From Yinghuangia aomiensis (GTDB lineage Bacteria > Actinomycetota > Actinomycetes > Streptomycetales > Streptomycetaceae): 64,000 nt of DNA. The notes beneath the pieces were generated by a model, which saw only the letters and a program-made list of their open reading frames with translations, did not search any database and was not told where the DNA came from. The stretch is taken from NCBI RefSeq assembly GCF_039542225.1, contig NZ_BAABHS010000019.1:1-64000 (forward strand). The letters run 5' to 3'. The position numbers and the translations under genes are program-made. Below, in pieces: positions 28,663-37,625 of the stretch; positions within the stretch are counted from its first letter, which is position 1; every line of letters starts with the position of its first letter.

Positions 28663-29880
28663 TCAGCGGTGCAGGCGGACCGGGAGGGAGGTGAGGGCGT
28701 TGTTGAGGTTGGACCGCAGCCGCTTGGGCTCGCCCGTCAGCTCGATCTCCGGGAAGGTCGCGAGCAGCTCCTCGAAGAAGACCCGGCCCTCCAGGCGCGC
28801 GATGTGCACGCCCAGGCAGAAGTGCTCGGCGAAGCCGAACGACAGGTGCGGGTTCGGGCGGCGGGTGATGTCGAAGCGGTCCGGGTCCTCGAACACGTCC
28901 TCGTCGCGGTTCGCCGACGAGTAGTACATCGCGACCTTGTCGCCCGCCTTGATCGACACCCCGCGCAGCTCCACGTCCTGCTGCGCGGTGCGGCGGAAGT
29001 AGTGCAGCGGGTTGGCCCACCGCAGGATCTCCTCGACCGCGCCGGGGATCAGCGACGGGTCGGCGCGCAGCGCGGCGAGCTGGTCCGGGTGGGTGAGCAG
29101 CGCGTGCAGCCCGGCGGACAGCATCGTCTTGGTGGTGTCGTTGCCCGCGGTGACGAGCTGCATGAAGAACGACCCGAAGTCGATGTCGGTCATCAGCTTG
29201 CCGCCGAACTCCGACTCCAGGATCAGCGTGGTGAGGTCCTCGCGGGGCTCCTCGACACGCCGCTTCATGGCGAACTGCACCGCGTACATGACCATCTCGC
29301 GGGACGCCGCGCCGGGCCCGTAGCCGTCGTCGGGGCTGGCGATCGCCGGGTCCTGCTGGCTGGTGTTGCGTTCGGCGAGGCGGTGAATGTAGTCCCAGTC
29401 CTCCTGCGGCAGGCCCATCAGCTCGCCGATGACCTGGGTGGGGAGGCTGGAGGTGACGTCGTGCACGAACTCGACGTCGGCCGGCAGGGCCGCGAAGATC
29501 TCCCGGCAGATCTCCCGGATCCGGACTTCCATGCCGCCGACCACGCGCGCGGTGAAGGACTTCACCAGCGGCTTGCGGTAGGCGCGGTGCCGGGGCGGGT
29601 CCATCGCGAGGAGCGTGCCGCGCATGGCCTGGAGGCGTTCCTCGTCGAGGTCCTCCAGGACGACGCCGCCGCGTTCGGCGGAGAAGATCTCCGGGTGCTG
29701 CGAGACGTACTCGACGTCCTCGTGCTTGAGTACCGCCCAGTAGCCGGGCTGGTCCGGCATGTCCTGCCAGAAGACCGGGCTGGTGCGGCGCAGTTCGGCG
29801 AACAGCGCGTGCGGGGCGCTGCCGACGTACGCATCGGGGTTGTAGATGTCGGGGGCGCGCAGATCGGGTGCGGTGGTCAA
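28663..29880 (-). CDS. Cytochrome P450
   Basis: A 405-residue soluble bacterial P450. The I-helix is AGNDTT (245-250), the ExxR pair is E284/R287 and the heme-binding loop FGFAEHFCLGVHIARLE has the cysteine ligand at 355. MDPPRHRAYRKPLVKSF is the usual helix C region. The overall sequence resembles actinobacterial steroid or terpenoid P450s (CYP125/142-like), but the substrate is not certain. The start is TTG 29880, chosen for the AAGGAG site eight bases upstream that overlaps the stop of the cupin gene ten bases away. P450 and cupin form an operon facing an SDR gene. Confidence 0.93.
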   Translation of the reverse strand: MTTAPDLRAPDIYNPDAYVGSAPHALFAELRRTSPVFWQDMPDQPGYWAVLKHEDVEYVSQHPEIFSAERGGVVLEDLDEERLQAMRGTLLAMDPPRHRAYRKPLVKSFTARVVGGMEVRIREICREIFAALPADVEFVHDVTSSLPTQVIGELMGLPQEDWDYIHRLAERNTSQQDPAIASPDDGYGPGAASREMVMYAVQFAMKRRVEEPREDLTTLILESEFGGKLMTDIDFGSFFMQLVTAGNDTTKTMLSAGLHALLTHPDQLAALRADPSLIPGAVEEILRWANPLHYFRRTAQQDVELRGVSIKAGDKVAMYYSSANRDEDVFEDPDRFDITRRPNPHLSFGFAEHFCLGVHIARLEGRVFFEELLATFPEIELTGEPKRLRSNLNNALTSLPVRLHR

Positions 29881-29890
29881 GACGTGCTCC

Positions 29891-30352
29891 TTACGCGACC
29901 AGGACGTTCGGGCGGCCGAAGCCCTGCATTTCGCACAAGCGGTAGTACGAGCGGAGCGAGCCGGCGCCGTCGGTGACGGATTCGACGTTGCCGTCCGCGT
30001 CGAGGTTGAGGTTCGCGCCGTACATCTGGAACCAGACGCGGGTGTCCGGCTCGATGCAGGTGAGGGTGTGCACGGACCCCGCGGGCTCGTAGAGGAAGGA
30101 GCCGGCGCGGTTCACGTAGTCGTACTCGGCGTACTTCCACGCGCCGGCGACGGTGTAGGCGTAGACCGGGCCGGTGTGCCGGTGCGTCTGCACGGCGAAG
30201 CCCGGCTGGAAGATGTTCTCCACGATCCACAGGCCTTCCTGCGGCTTCACGCAGATGACCTTGAGCTTGTTGCCGCCGCCGATCTCGACGAACGGCAGAT
30301 CGTCCGCCCCGAGATGGATCGACAGTTCAGGTCCCTCGGCGGTGGTGGTCAT
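29891..30352 (-). CDS. Cupin protein of the 2,4'-dihydroxyacetophenone dioxygenase-like family
   Basis: A 153-residue single-cupin protein. The metal-site motif THRHTGPVYAYTVAGAWKY and the second motif FLYEPAGSVHTL are seen. The sequence resembles proteins annotated as 2,4'-dihydroxyacetophenone dioxygenase or ChrR-like cupins, which cleave carbon-carbon bonds using iron and O2; substrate here is unproven. The ATG at 30352 has AGGAGG six bases upstream. It precedes the P450 gene in the same operon, suggesting that a hydroxylated product is handled in concert. A candidate operator lies upstream at 30380-30411. Confidence 0.75.
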   Translation of the reverse strand: MTTTAEGPELSIHLGADDLPFVEIGGGNKLKVICVKPQEGLWIVENIFQPGFAVQTHRHTGPVYAYTVAGAWKYAEYDYVNRAGSFLYEPAGSVHTLTCIEPDTRVWFQMYGANLNLDADGNVESVTDGAGSLRSYYRLCEMQGFGRPNVLVA

Positions 30353-30379
30353 GCGGTGCCTCCTGACGCTCCGTCATAT

Positions 30380-30411
30380 CTGTAACGGTGTAACAGCATG
30401 CCTCAGCATGC
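30380..30411. promoter_or_regulatory. Repeat-rich control region upstream of cupin-P450 and divergent SDR genes
   Basis: CTGTAACGGTGTAACAG (30380-30396) contains TGTAAC as a direct repeat eight bases apart and is a near-palindrome. It is followed by GCATGC-CTCA-GCATGC (30396-30411), two identical palindromic hexamers. It lies 28 bases upstream of the cupin start, where a regulator site would be expected. Confidence 0.45.
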
Positions 30412-30532
30412 CGCCGGTTTCGAGCACGGATTCCTCCGGATTTCCCGGGGGAGGATGATGGACGGCAGCGCCCGGCGGCGCCGGGCAGGGCCGCGCCGGG
30501 CGGGTGGGGACGCGGTGGGAGGGAATCCGCAC

Positions 30533-31363
30533 ATGGGTCAGTTGGACGGCAAGGTCGCGGTGGTGACCGGCGGCGCGAACGGCATCGGGCGGGCCTGCTG
30601 CGAGCGGTTCGCCGACGAAGGCGCCGACATCGTGGTCGCGGACATCCTCGACGAACGGGGCATGGACACCATCGCCGCCGTCGAGAAACGCGGCCGCCGC
30701 GCCGCCTACATGCACGCCGACGCGAGCAGCCCCACGGACAACGAGACGGTCATGCAGCACGCCGTCGACATGTTCGGCAGCCTCGACGTGCTGGTCACCG
30801 CGGCCGGGATCTCCACCGCCGACTACCGCAGCGACAAGCCGCAGGCCGTCGCCCGCCGCGCCGCCAAGCACGCCCGCGACCAACCCGACCCGATGCGCCG
30901 CTTCACCGAACTCCGGCTCGGAGACTGGCAGAAGGTCCTCGACGTCAACCTCACCGGCACGCTCCTCGCGGTGCAGGCCGCGGCGCGCGTCATGCTCGAC
31001 CTGAAGAAGCGCGGCTCGATCATCACCATCGCCTCGATCGCCGCCAAGCACCCCGAAGCCGGCGCACCCGCCTACTCGGTGTCGAAGGCCGGTGTGTGGA
31101 TGCTCACCAAGTACGCGGCGCGCGTCCTCGGCCCGGCGGGCATCCGCGTCAACGCGATCGGCCCCGGCTTCATCGAGACCAACATGACCGCGGTCGTCCG
31201 CGGCCTGCCCGACCTGGAGGAGCGCCTGCTCGCCGACGTGCCGCTCGGCCGCATGGGCACCGCGCGGGAGGTCGCCGACGCGGCGCTGTTCCTGGCCGGT
31301 CAGCAGTCGTCGTACTTCACCGGCGAAATGCTGCACCCGGACGGCGGGTTCTACACGGACTGA
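30533..31363 (+). CDS. Short-chain dehydrogenase/reductase with a 30-residue insertion
   Basis: A 276-residue SDR. TGGANGIG (12-19) binds NAD(P) and the catalytic set is S168, Y181, K185. The motif usually read as NNAG is TAAG (about 89-92). Directly after it comes an Ala/Arg/Asp-rich insertion of about 30 residues (94-125), before the standard DWQKVLDVNLTGT. The insertion would sit at the active-site rim and may shape a large substrate pocket. The ATG at 30533 has GGGAGGG about ten bases upstream. It is divergent from cupin-P450 and may oxidise an alcohol made by the P450. Confidence 0.9.
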   Translation: MGQLDGKVAVVTGGANGIGRACCERFADEGADIVVADILDERGMDTIAAVEKRGRRAAYMHADASSPTDNETVMQHAVDMFGSLDVLVTAAGISTADYRSDKPQAVARRAAKHARDQPDPMRRFTELRLGDWQKVLDVNLTGTLLAVQAAARVMLDLKKRGSIITIASIAAKHPEAGAPAYSVSKAGVWMLTKYAARVLGPAGIRVNAIGPGFIETNMTAVVRGLPDLEERLLADVPLGRMGTAREVADAALFLAGQQSSYFTGEMLHPDGGFYTD

Positions 31364-31375
31364 CCGCTCCCCCGC

Positions 31376-31397
31376 GCGCCTGGCACCGGTCAGGCGC
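31376..31397. terminator. Weak hairpin between convergent SDR and response-regulator genes
   Basis: GCGCCTG (31376-31382) and CAGGCGC (31391-31397) form a 7-bp stem over an 8-base loop in the 26-bp gap and the regulator's last codons. Confidence 0.35.
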
Positions 31398-32085
31398 CGC
31401 GGGCGCGGACCAGGCCGGTCTCGTAGGCCAGCACCACCGCCTGTACGCGGTCGCGCAGCCCGAGCTTCATGAGGATGCGCCCGACGTGCGTCTTCACGGT
31501 CGCCTCGGACAGGAACAGCCGCTCGGCGATCTCCGCGTTCGACAGGCCCTGCGCGACCAGCAGCAGCACCTCGTGCTCGCGCTCGGTCAGCGACTCGACC
31601 GCTTCGGGCCGGGCGTCCGACTCGCTCGGCAGGATCGGCGCGAACCGGTCGAGGAGGCGGCGGGTCGTGCTCGGCGCCACCACCGCGTCGCCGGACGCCA
31701 CCGCGCGGATGCCGGACAGCAGCTCCGGCGGCGGCACGTCCTTGAGCAGGAAGCCGCTCGCGCCGGCCTTGATCGCCGCGAACGCGTACTCGTCGAGGTC
31801 GAAGGTGGTCAGCATGAGCACCTTCGGCCGCTCGCGGCCCGCGGGCAGCTTGATCGCGTCGGGGCCGTCGCCCGCGATGCGGCGGCACGCCTCGACACCG
31901 TCCATCCGCGGCATCCGCACGTCCATGAGGACCACGTCGACCGCCGTCGACTGGAGCCGCTCGATCGCCTCGGCACCGTTGCCCGCCTCGGCGACGACCT
32001 CCATGTCGGCCTGGGCTTGGAGCACCATCGTGAATCCGGTGCGCAGCAGTTCCTGGTCGTCGACCAGCATCACCCGGATCGTCAC
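31390..32085 (-). CDS. NarL/LuxR-type response regulator
   Basis: A 231-residue two-component regulator. The receiver domain (1-120) has the acidic pair DD near residues 9-10, the phospho-acceptor D55 (VLMDVRMP) and the later LKD lysine. A LuxR-type helix-turn-helix occupies about 165-225 (LTEREHEVLLLVAQGLSNAE, then ATVKTHVGRIL). The GTG start at 32085 is three bases after the stop of the first histidine kinase gene and its AAGGAG site lies in that gene, so kinase and regulator are coupled. A second, paralogous kinase gene lies further upstream. Targets are unknown. Confidence 0.95.
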   Translation of the reverse strand: MTIRVMLVDDQELLRTGFTMVLQAQADMEVVAEAGNGAEAIERLQSTAVDVVLMDVRMPRMDGVEACRRIAGDGPDAIKLPAGRERPKVLMLTTFDLDEYAFAAIKAGASGFLLKDVPPPELLSGIRAVASGDAVVAPSTTRRLLDRFAPILPSESDARPEAVESLTEREHEVLLLVAQGLSNAEIAERLFLSEATVKTHVGRILMKLGLRDRVQAVVLAYETGLVRARGA

Positions 32086-32088
32086 GGT

Positions 32089-33411
32089 TCAGGCTCCTTG
32101 TGCGGTGGTGTTGAGGGGGCGGTCCGCCCCGGTCAGGGCGGCGAGCTTGGTGCGGAGGCCCCGGCCTTCGGCGGCGGGGACCGGTTCGGCGGGGCCGCGG
32201 GCCGGGCGGGGCGCCTGGCCCGCGGGCGCCGGGGCGGCCGAGTCGGGGGCGTACGGGAGCTGGGCGTGGACCCGCCAGCCGCCGTCCGGCGCGGGCCCGG
32301 TGTCGATCCGGCCGCCGAGCATCGCGACGCGTTCCCGCATGCCGACCAGGCCGTGGCCCATGCCGTCGCCGGGGGCGTCGGCCCCGCGGCCGTCGTCGGT
32401 GATCGTCATGGCCAGACCATCTTCGCGGTAGGCGAGGTGCACCGCGGCGTTCGCCGTCGGTCCGGCGTGTTTGCGGGTGTTGGTGAGGGCTTCCTGCACG
32501 ATCCGGTACGCGGCCAGCGCCACGCCCTGCGCGAGCGGCACCGGCACCCCGGTGATCTTGAGTTCCACCGACAGCCCCGCGTCGCGCACCCGGTCGACGA
32601 GGTCGCCGAGCTGGTCGACGCCCGGCTGCGGCGTGTAGGGCCGGTTCTCGCTCTCGGACCGCAGCACGCCGAGCAGACGGCGCATTTCGGCGAGCGCCTC
32701 GCGGCCGGTCGAGGCGATGGTGCCGAGGGCGTCGCGGGCCCGGTCGGGGGCCCCGTCGATCGCGTAGGCGGCCCCGTCGGCCTGGACGACCATGACCGAG
32801 ACGTTGTGCGCGACGACGTCGTGCAGCTCGCGGGCGATCCGGGCCCGCTCCGCGGCGGCGGCGACTTGGGCGTGGGCGTCGCGCTCGCGTTCCAGGCGGG
32901 CGGCGCGGCCTTCGAGTTCCGCGTAGTAGGCGCGCTTGACCCGCATCGAGTCGCCGAGCACCCACGCGATGATCAGCAGGACACTGAGCAGCACCCACTT
33001 GAAGAACGCCTGCCGGTAGTCCATCCCCGGCGTGTGGGGCGGCTCGCGCAGCACCAGCAGCGCGGGGCCGACCACCGCCATGGCCAGGCCGAAGCGGGAC
33101 AGTGCTTTGCCGCCGGTCTTGGCGCCGGAGTGCAGGACCACGACGATCGCGAAGTCGGCGATCTGGATGTCCAGGCCCCACGCGACCTGGAGCAGCCCGC
33201 CGCCGACCGCGCCGACCGCGGCGAGCGGCAAATGGACGCGGCGTACGGCCATCGCCGCGCACAGCAGGACCGCGAGGGGCGGCGCCACCGCGCGGTCGAT
33301 GCCGACGTCGGAGTTCTGCGAGATCAGCAAGGCGAACATGAGCAGCAGGAAGCTCCCCGCGGCATCCACGACGAACGGGTGCCTGCGCAGCCACTCATAG
33401 AGACGTTGCAT
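32089..33411 (-). CDS. Sensor histidine kinase (HisKA_3 type), copy 1
   Basis: A 440-residue membrane kinase. Residues 15-165 hold about five to six transmembrane helices with no large extracellular domain. A coiled region (LEGRAARLERERDA) leads to the HisKA_3 box ARIARELHDVVAHNVSVMVV, with the phospho-His near 197. The HATPase_c domain has NTRKHAG and DDGRGADAPGDGMGHGLVGM. A C-terminal tail of about 55 residues is Ala/Pro-rich. The ATG at 33411 gives the same MQRLYxWLR opening as the second kinase. It sits three bases upstream of the response regulator gene, its likely partner. Confidence 0.95.
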   Translation of the reverse strand: MQRLYEWLRRHPFVVDAAGSFLLLMFALLISQNSDVGIDRAVAPPLAVLLCAAMAVRRVHLPLAAVGAVGGGLLQVAWGLDIQIADFAIVVVLHSGAKTGGKALSRFGLAMAVVGPALLVLREPPHTPGMDYRQAFFKWVLLSVLLIIAWVLGDSMRVKRAYYAELEGRAARLERERDAHAQVAAAAERARIARELHDVVAHNVSVMVVQADGAAYAIDGAPDRARDALGTIASTGREALAEMRRLLGVLRSESENRPYTPQPGVDQLGDLVDRVRDAGLSVELKITGVPVPLAQGVALAAYRIVQEALTNTRKHAGPTANAAVHLAYREDGLAMTITDDGRGADAPGDGMGHGLVGMRERVAMLGGRIDTGPAPDGGWRVHAQLPYAPDSAAPAPAGQAPRPARGPAEPVPAAEGRGLRTKLAALTGADRPLNTTAQGA

Positions 33412-33509
33412 GGAATCGACATTAGGGACGCCGCCGGTGTGCGGGCGTCCGCCTGGGAGCGGAAACGCGGCTACGACGTAGGTCGGACGTCCCCCGTTCG
33501 GGCCCGACT

Positions 33510-34697
33510 TCAGACCGCGACCGGGCCCGCCGCGACCGAGACCGGCAGCGTCGCGGCGACCAGGAAACCACCGCCCGGGCACGGCCCCGCGGTGAGGTCG
33601 CCGCCGAACATCGCGACGCGTTCGCGCATGCCGACGAGGCCGTGGCCCATGCCGTCGCCGGGGGCGTCGGCGCCGCGGCCGTCGTCGGTGACTTCGAGGC
33701 GGATGTCGTCGTCGCGGTAGTGCAGGCGCACGGTCGCGGTGGTACCGGGGCCGCCGTGCTTGCGGGTGTTGGTGAGGGCTTCCTGGACGATCCGGTAGAC
33801 CGCGAGGGCCACGCCCTGCGGGAGTTCGACGGGCACGCCTTCGACCCGCAGCTCGACGGGGAGGCCGGCGCCGCGGACCTGGGCGAGCAGGTCCGCCAGC
33901 TGCTCGACGCCGGGCTGCGGCAGCATCGGCTTGTCTTCGTTCGCGGACCGGAGGACGCCGAGCAGGCGGCGCATCTCGGCCAGCGCCTCGCGGCCGGTGG
34001 AGGCGATGGCGCCGAGGGCGTGGCGGGCCCGGTCCGGATCGGCGTCGATGGCGTAGGCGGCGCCGTCGGCTTGGACGACCATCACGGAGACGTTGTGCGC
34101 GACGACGTCGTGCAGCTCCCGGGCGATCCGGGCGCGCTCCGCGGCCGCGGCCACCTGCGCCTGCGCGTCGCGCTCGCGTTCCAGGCGGGCGGCGCGGTCC
34201 TCGAGTTCCGCGTAGTAGGCGCGCCGGGTGCGCATCGAGTCGCCGAGGACCCAGGCGATCACGAAGGGCCCGGTGAGGAGGAGGAACAGGACGATCGTGT
34301 GGGTCGCGGTGGTGTTCGGCAGGTCCCACCAGCGGACCGCGGCGGCGATCGGCGCGGCGAAGCAGCCCGCGAGGGCGAGCCGGGACGCCCAGCGGGGGCC
34401 GTACGCGGCGGCCCCGTAGGCGATGACGGGCATCGCGAGGTCCATCGTGGCGGGGGGCACGTCGGCGATCAATTGGACGATGCCGACGAGGATGGTGGCG
34501 AAGAGGGCGAAGACGGGGATGGCGCGGCGGAGGGCAACGCAGCCGCAGAGGACCACAAGGGAGAACACGACGGCGCCGCGGTTGCCGGGGAGGTCGTCCG
34601 CGACGATTTCGAGCAGGCTCAGCGCGAAGAGCAGCACCGCCCAGGCGGTGTCCACCAGGAGGGGGCGTGCGCGGAGCCAGGCGTAGAGGCGTTGCAC
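33510..34697 (-). CDS. Sensor histidine kinase (HisKA_3 type), copy 2, paralogue of the downstream kinase
   Basis: A 395-residue kinase with the same layout as copy 1: multi-pass membrane input domain, HisKA_3 box (phospho-His near 196) and HATPase_c with NTRKHGG and the same DGRGADAPGDGMGHGLVGM run. The two catalytic halves are nearly identical in protein and close in DNA, whereas the membrane halves differ, so this is a tandem duplication with diverged sensing. It lacks the long C-terminal tail of copy 1. The start is GTG 34697 (QRLYAWLR follows). It lies 98 bp upstream of copy 1 on the same strand and has no regulator gene of its own nearby. Confidence 0.93.
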   Translation of the reverse strand: MQRLYAWLRARPLLVDTAWAVLLFALSLLEIVADDLPGNRGAVVFSLVVLCGCVALRRAIPVFALFATILVGIVQLIADVPPATMDLAMPVIAYGAAAYGPRWASRLALAGCFAAPIAAAVRWWDLPNTTATHTIVLFLLLTGPFVIAWVLGDSMRTRRAYYAELEDRAARLERERDAQAQVAAAAERARIARELHDVVAHNVSVMVVQADGAAYAIDADPDRARHALGAIASTGREALAEMRRLLGVLRSANEDKPMLPQPGVEQLADLLAQVRGAGLPVELRVEGVPVELPQGVALAVYRIVQEALTNTRKHGGPGTTATVRLHYRDDDIRLEVTDDGRGADAPGDGMGHGLVGMRERVAMFGGDLTAGPCPGGGFLVAATLPVSVAAGPVAV

Positions 34698-34981
34698 ATA
34701 TCCACAGTAAGAGGGTGGGTGGGCAGGGGCGGTTCGCGGTTGTCCACAGGCCGGGGTTTTGGCAGATGACAGGGGTCGTGGGGGTGGTCGAGGGTGGGAG
34801 TGTCGGGCGGGTCTCGGTATCGGCTTGATGGCGGAGGGGGCGCGGGAGGGGCTGCCTGCGCGGACTCCGGCCGGACATTGGTGGGAGGACGGAGGGCCCT
34901 GTCTCAGCTCAGCAACAACACTCGCCTCCCGCAGGGACGTCACCGCAGCGCCCTCTCCCCCGCCCGGTACCGTCACCCCCA

Positions 34982-35959
34982 ATGAACAGCTGGTCATCCT
35001 GGCGCAAAGCCGCCCACCGCGCCCTCTACGGCCCCGGTGGTTTCTACCTGCGCCCCGAAGGCCCAGCAGGCCACTTCCGCACCTCCGTGCACGCCTCGCC
35101 GCTCTTCGCCGGGGCCCTCGCCCGCCTCGCCCGGGCCGCCAACCTGACCCGGGTCGTCGACGTCGGCGCCGGCCGGGGCGAACTCCTCGTCGCCATGACC
35201 CGCATCGACCCCGACCTGCGCCTCCACGGGGTCGACGTGGCCGCCTGCCCGGACGCGCTGCCCCCGTGCATCGGCTGGTCCGACACGGTCCCCGACGGCG
35301 CCCCCGCGCTCCTCGTCGCCAACGAATGGCTCGACAACGTGCCGGTCGACATCGTCGAGGTCGACGGCAAAGGCACCCCCCGCATCGTCGAGGTCGAGTC
35401 CGGCACCGGCCGCGAACGCCTCGGGCCCGAAGCGGCCGACGCCGACGCCGCCTGGCTGAACCGCTGGTGGCCGCTGAAAGGCGCCGCGCCCGGCACCCGG
35501 GCCGAGATCGGCGCCCCCCGCGACGAGGCCTGGGCGGCCGCCGTGCACCGGCTCGGCCGCGGGCTGGCCGTCGCCATCGACTACGGGCACGACCGCGACA
35601 GCCGTCCCCCGGCCGGCACCCTCGCCGGGTACCGGCAAGGCCGCGCGGTCGACCCCGTCCCCGACGGCACCTGCGACGTGACCTGGCATGTCGCCGTGGA
35701 CGCGGTCGCCGCGGCCGGGGAAGCGGCGGGCGCCCACGGCACCGTCCTGCGCACGCAACGCGAAGCCCTGCGCGCACTCGGCGTCGAAGGCACCCGGCCG
35801 CCCTACGACCTGGCCCGTTCCAACCCGCGCGCCTATCTGGACGCCCTCCGCGACGCGGGCGAGGCCGGCGAACTCACCGCCCGCGGCGGCCTGGGCGACT
35901 TCCGCTGGGTGGTGCAGGGCGTCGGAATGGACGTCCCCGCGCTCCTCAGGGAAGCCTGA
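34982..35959 (+). CDS. SAM-dependent methyltransferase, MidA/NDUFAF7-like
   Basis: A 325-residue Rossmann-fold methyltransferase. YGPGGFYLRPEGPAGHFRTS at residues 15-34 and the SAM motif VVDVGAGRGELLVAM near 58-72 are typical, as are LLVANEWLDNVPVDIVE and AIDYGH later. The family includes the mitochondrial NDUFAF7, an arginine methyltransferase for the complex I NDUFS2 (NuoD) subunit. An orphan nuoD lies 15.8 kb away in this window, and I recall the two genes close together in Streptomyces. The ATG at 34982 has no clear ribosome site and may be leaderless. Its stop abuts that of the convergent solute-binding gene. Confidence 0.8.
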   Translation: MNSWSSWRKAAHRALYGPGGFYLRPEGPAGHFRTSVHASPLFAGALARLARAANLTRVVDVGAGRGELLVAMTRIDPDLRLHGVDVAACPDALPPCIGWSDTVPDGAPALLVANEWLDNVPVDIVEVDGKGTPRIVEVESGTGRERLGPEAADADAAWLNRWWPLKGAAPGTRAEIGAPRDEAWAAAVHRLGRGLAVAIDYGHDRDSRPPAGTLAGYRQGRAVDPVPDGTCDVTWHVAVDAVAAAGEAAGAHGTVLRTQREALRALGVEGTRPPYDLARSNPRAYLDALRDAGEAGELTARGGLGDFRWVVQGVGMDVPALLREA

Positions 35960-37561
35960 TCACCCGCCCACCCCCACCCGGTCCATGAACAGACTCCCCG
36001 CGTTGTAGACCTGCACCCCGCTGACGTTCTTCCCGTAGATGATCCCGACGGTGGATTCCGCATAGACCCACACGGGCAGGTCGGCCACCATCGCCTGCTG
36101 GAGCGCCGCGTAGGCCTGCTTGCGTACGGCCGGGTCGGTGCTCGCGCGGGCGTCGTCGAGGGCCTTGTCTGCCGCCGGGTTCTTCCAGCCGTTCTGGTTC
36201 AGCGGACTGGCCGAGTGGAAGAGGCTCCACATCTCCGGCTCGGGATCGGGCAGCCAGGACTGGTACTGCCCGGCCTGGTAGTTGCGCTGCACGTTGAACT
36301 TCGCGACGAACGCCGCGACGTCCAGCGCCTCGATGCGCATCGACACGTTGCGGAACTGTTCGAGCCGGCTCTTCATCAGCTCGGCGACCTTCACACCGGT
36401 CTGCGAGATCGTGTACGTGAAGTCGACCTTCTTGCCTTCCGCGGCAAGCTCGTCGAACAGCTTCTGCGCCTCTTCCTTGTTCTGCGCGGGCTGCGCGGCG
36501 GCCGGGTCGAAGAACGGCGAGGTCTGGTCGAAGAAGTTCTTGGCGGGCACGAACCCGTTGCCGAGCACCTTGGGCACTTCGGCCGGGTCGAGCGCCAGCG
36601 CGATGGCGCGGCGGGCCCGGATGTCGTCGAACGGCGCCTGGCGCAGGTTGAACGCGATGTGCTGGCCGCCGATCAGGCTGAGCTGGGAGACCTGGAGTTC
36701 CTTCTTCGCCCGGTCGAGGTACTCCGGGTACGAGCTGGCGACGAGGTCGGCGCCGCCCGCCTTGACCGTCGTGTACTGCTGCTCGCGGTCCTGCACGGCC
36801 TTGATGGTGAGCTTGTCGAGCTTGGGGAGCCCCTTGTCCTTCTGCCAGTAGTCGGGGTTCCGGACGAACACCTGCTCACTCCCGCGCGTCCAGCTCTGCA
36901 GGATGAACGGCCCCGCGCCGACCGGCTTGGCGCCGGCCTCGGTCAGCCCCTTCGCGAGGGCGGACGGCGCCTCGATGTAGGTCAGGCGCGTGGCGACGAG
37001 CCGGTCGAAGTTGGGGTTGGGCGCCTTCGGGGTGATGCTGAGGGTGAGCGGGTCGACGACCTGAAGGGTGAGGCCGGAGGCGTAGGACGCCTGCGTGGAG
37101 CGGTTCTCCGGCTTGGTGTGCATCTCCCAGGTGAGCTTGACCGCGTCGGCGTTGAAGTCGGTGCCGTCGGAGAACTTCACGCCGGGGCGCAGCTTGAGCG
37201 TCCACGTGGCGCCGTTGTCGGCGGTGGTGAGGCCTTCGGCGAGGTGGGGCTTGACCTTGCCGTCGGCGTCGTCGAGGTAGACGAGCGGGTCGTACAGCGC
37301 GGACAGCCGGGGTTCGTCGGCTACTGCGACGCCGGAGGCGGTGAACGGGTCGAGCGCCCGCGAGTCGGCGAGCGCGAGCATGGTGAGGCTGCCGCCGGTC
37401 TTGGCCGCGGCGCCGGACGCGGCCGGGGCGTCCTTGTCGTCGGAGCCGCCGCCGCACGCGGTCGCGGCGAGGGCCAGGACGGCGGACAGCGCGGCCGCGG
37501 CACGGCGGCGCGGGGCGGTGCGGCGCGGCGGGGTGCGGCGCGGGTCGGGTCTCCACGGCAT
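35960..37561 (-). CDS. ABC transporter substrate-binding lipoprotein, family 5 (peptide/nickel/opine type)
   Basis: A 533-residue lipoprotein. A twin-Arg-rich N-terminus is followed by a hydrophobic segment and a lipobox LAATAC with the lipidated Cys36. The SBP_bac_5 fold has GATWTLKLRPGVKFSDGTDF near residue 115 and typical FILQSWTRG and PDPEPEMWSLFHS regions. Such proteins capture peptides or other large solutes for a DPP-type importer, but no permease or ATPase gene is adjacent, so it either uses a remote transporter or is an orphan. The ATG at 37561 has GAGGAGG seven bases upstream. It is last in the ligase-amidohydrolase-SBP run, 64 bp downstream of the amidohydrolase. Confidence 0.92.
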   Translation of the reverse strand: MPWRPDPRRTPPRRTAPRRRAAAALSAVLALAATACGGGSDDKDAPAASGAAAKTGGSLTMLALADSRALDPFTASGVAVADEPRLSALYDPLVYLDDADGKVKPHLAEGLTTADNGATWTLKLRPGVKFSDGTDFNADAVKLTWEMHTKPENRSTQASYASGLTLQVVDPLTLSITPKAPNPNFDRLVATRLTYIEAPSALAKGLTEAGAKPVGAGPFILQSWTRGSEQVFVRNPDYWQKDKGLPKLDKLTIKAVQDREQQYTTVKAGGADLVASSYPEYLDRAKKELQVSQLSLIGGQHIAFNLRQAPFDDIRARRAIALALDPAEVPKVLGNGFVPAKNFFDQTSPFFDPAAAQPAQNKEEAQKLFDELAAEGKKVDFTYTISQTGVKVAELMKSRLEQFRNVSMRIEALDVAAFVAKFNVQRNYQAGQYQSWLPDPEPEMWSLFHSASPLNQNGWKNPAADKALDDARASTDPAVRKQAYAALQQAMVADLPVWVYAESTVGIIYGKNVSGVQVYNAGSLFMDRVGVGG

Positions 37562-37625
37562 GGCGGAACCTCCTCGGGGGGCGGACGGTACGGGGCGTGG
37601 AACGGCGGAGCGGAAGCAGCGGACC

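Noticed and set aside
26227..29976. Long plus-strand open frame over panC, the DUF2520 gene and P450
   Set aside because: It is the antisense shadow of well-supported genes and resembles no protein family.
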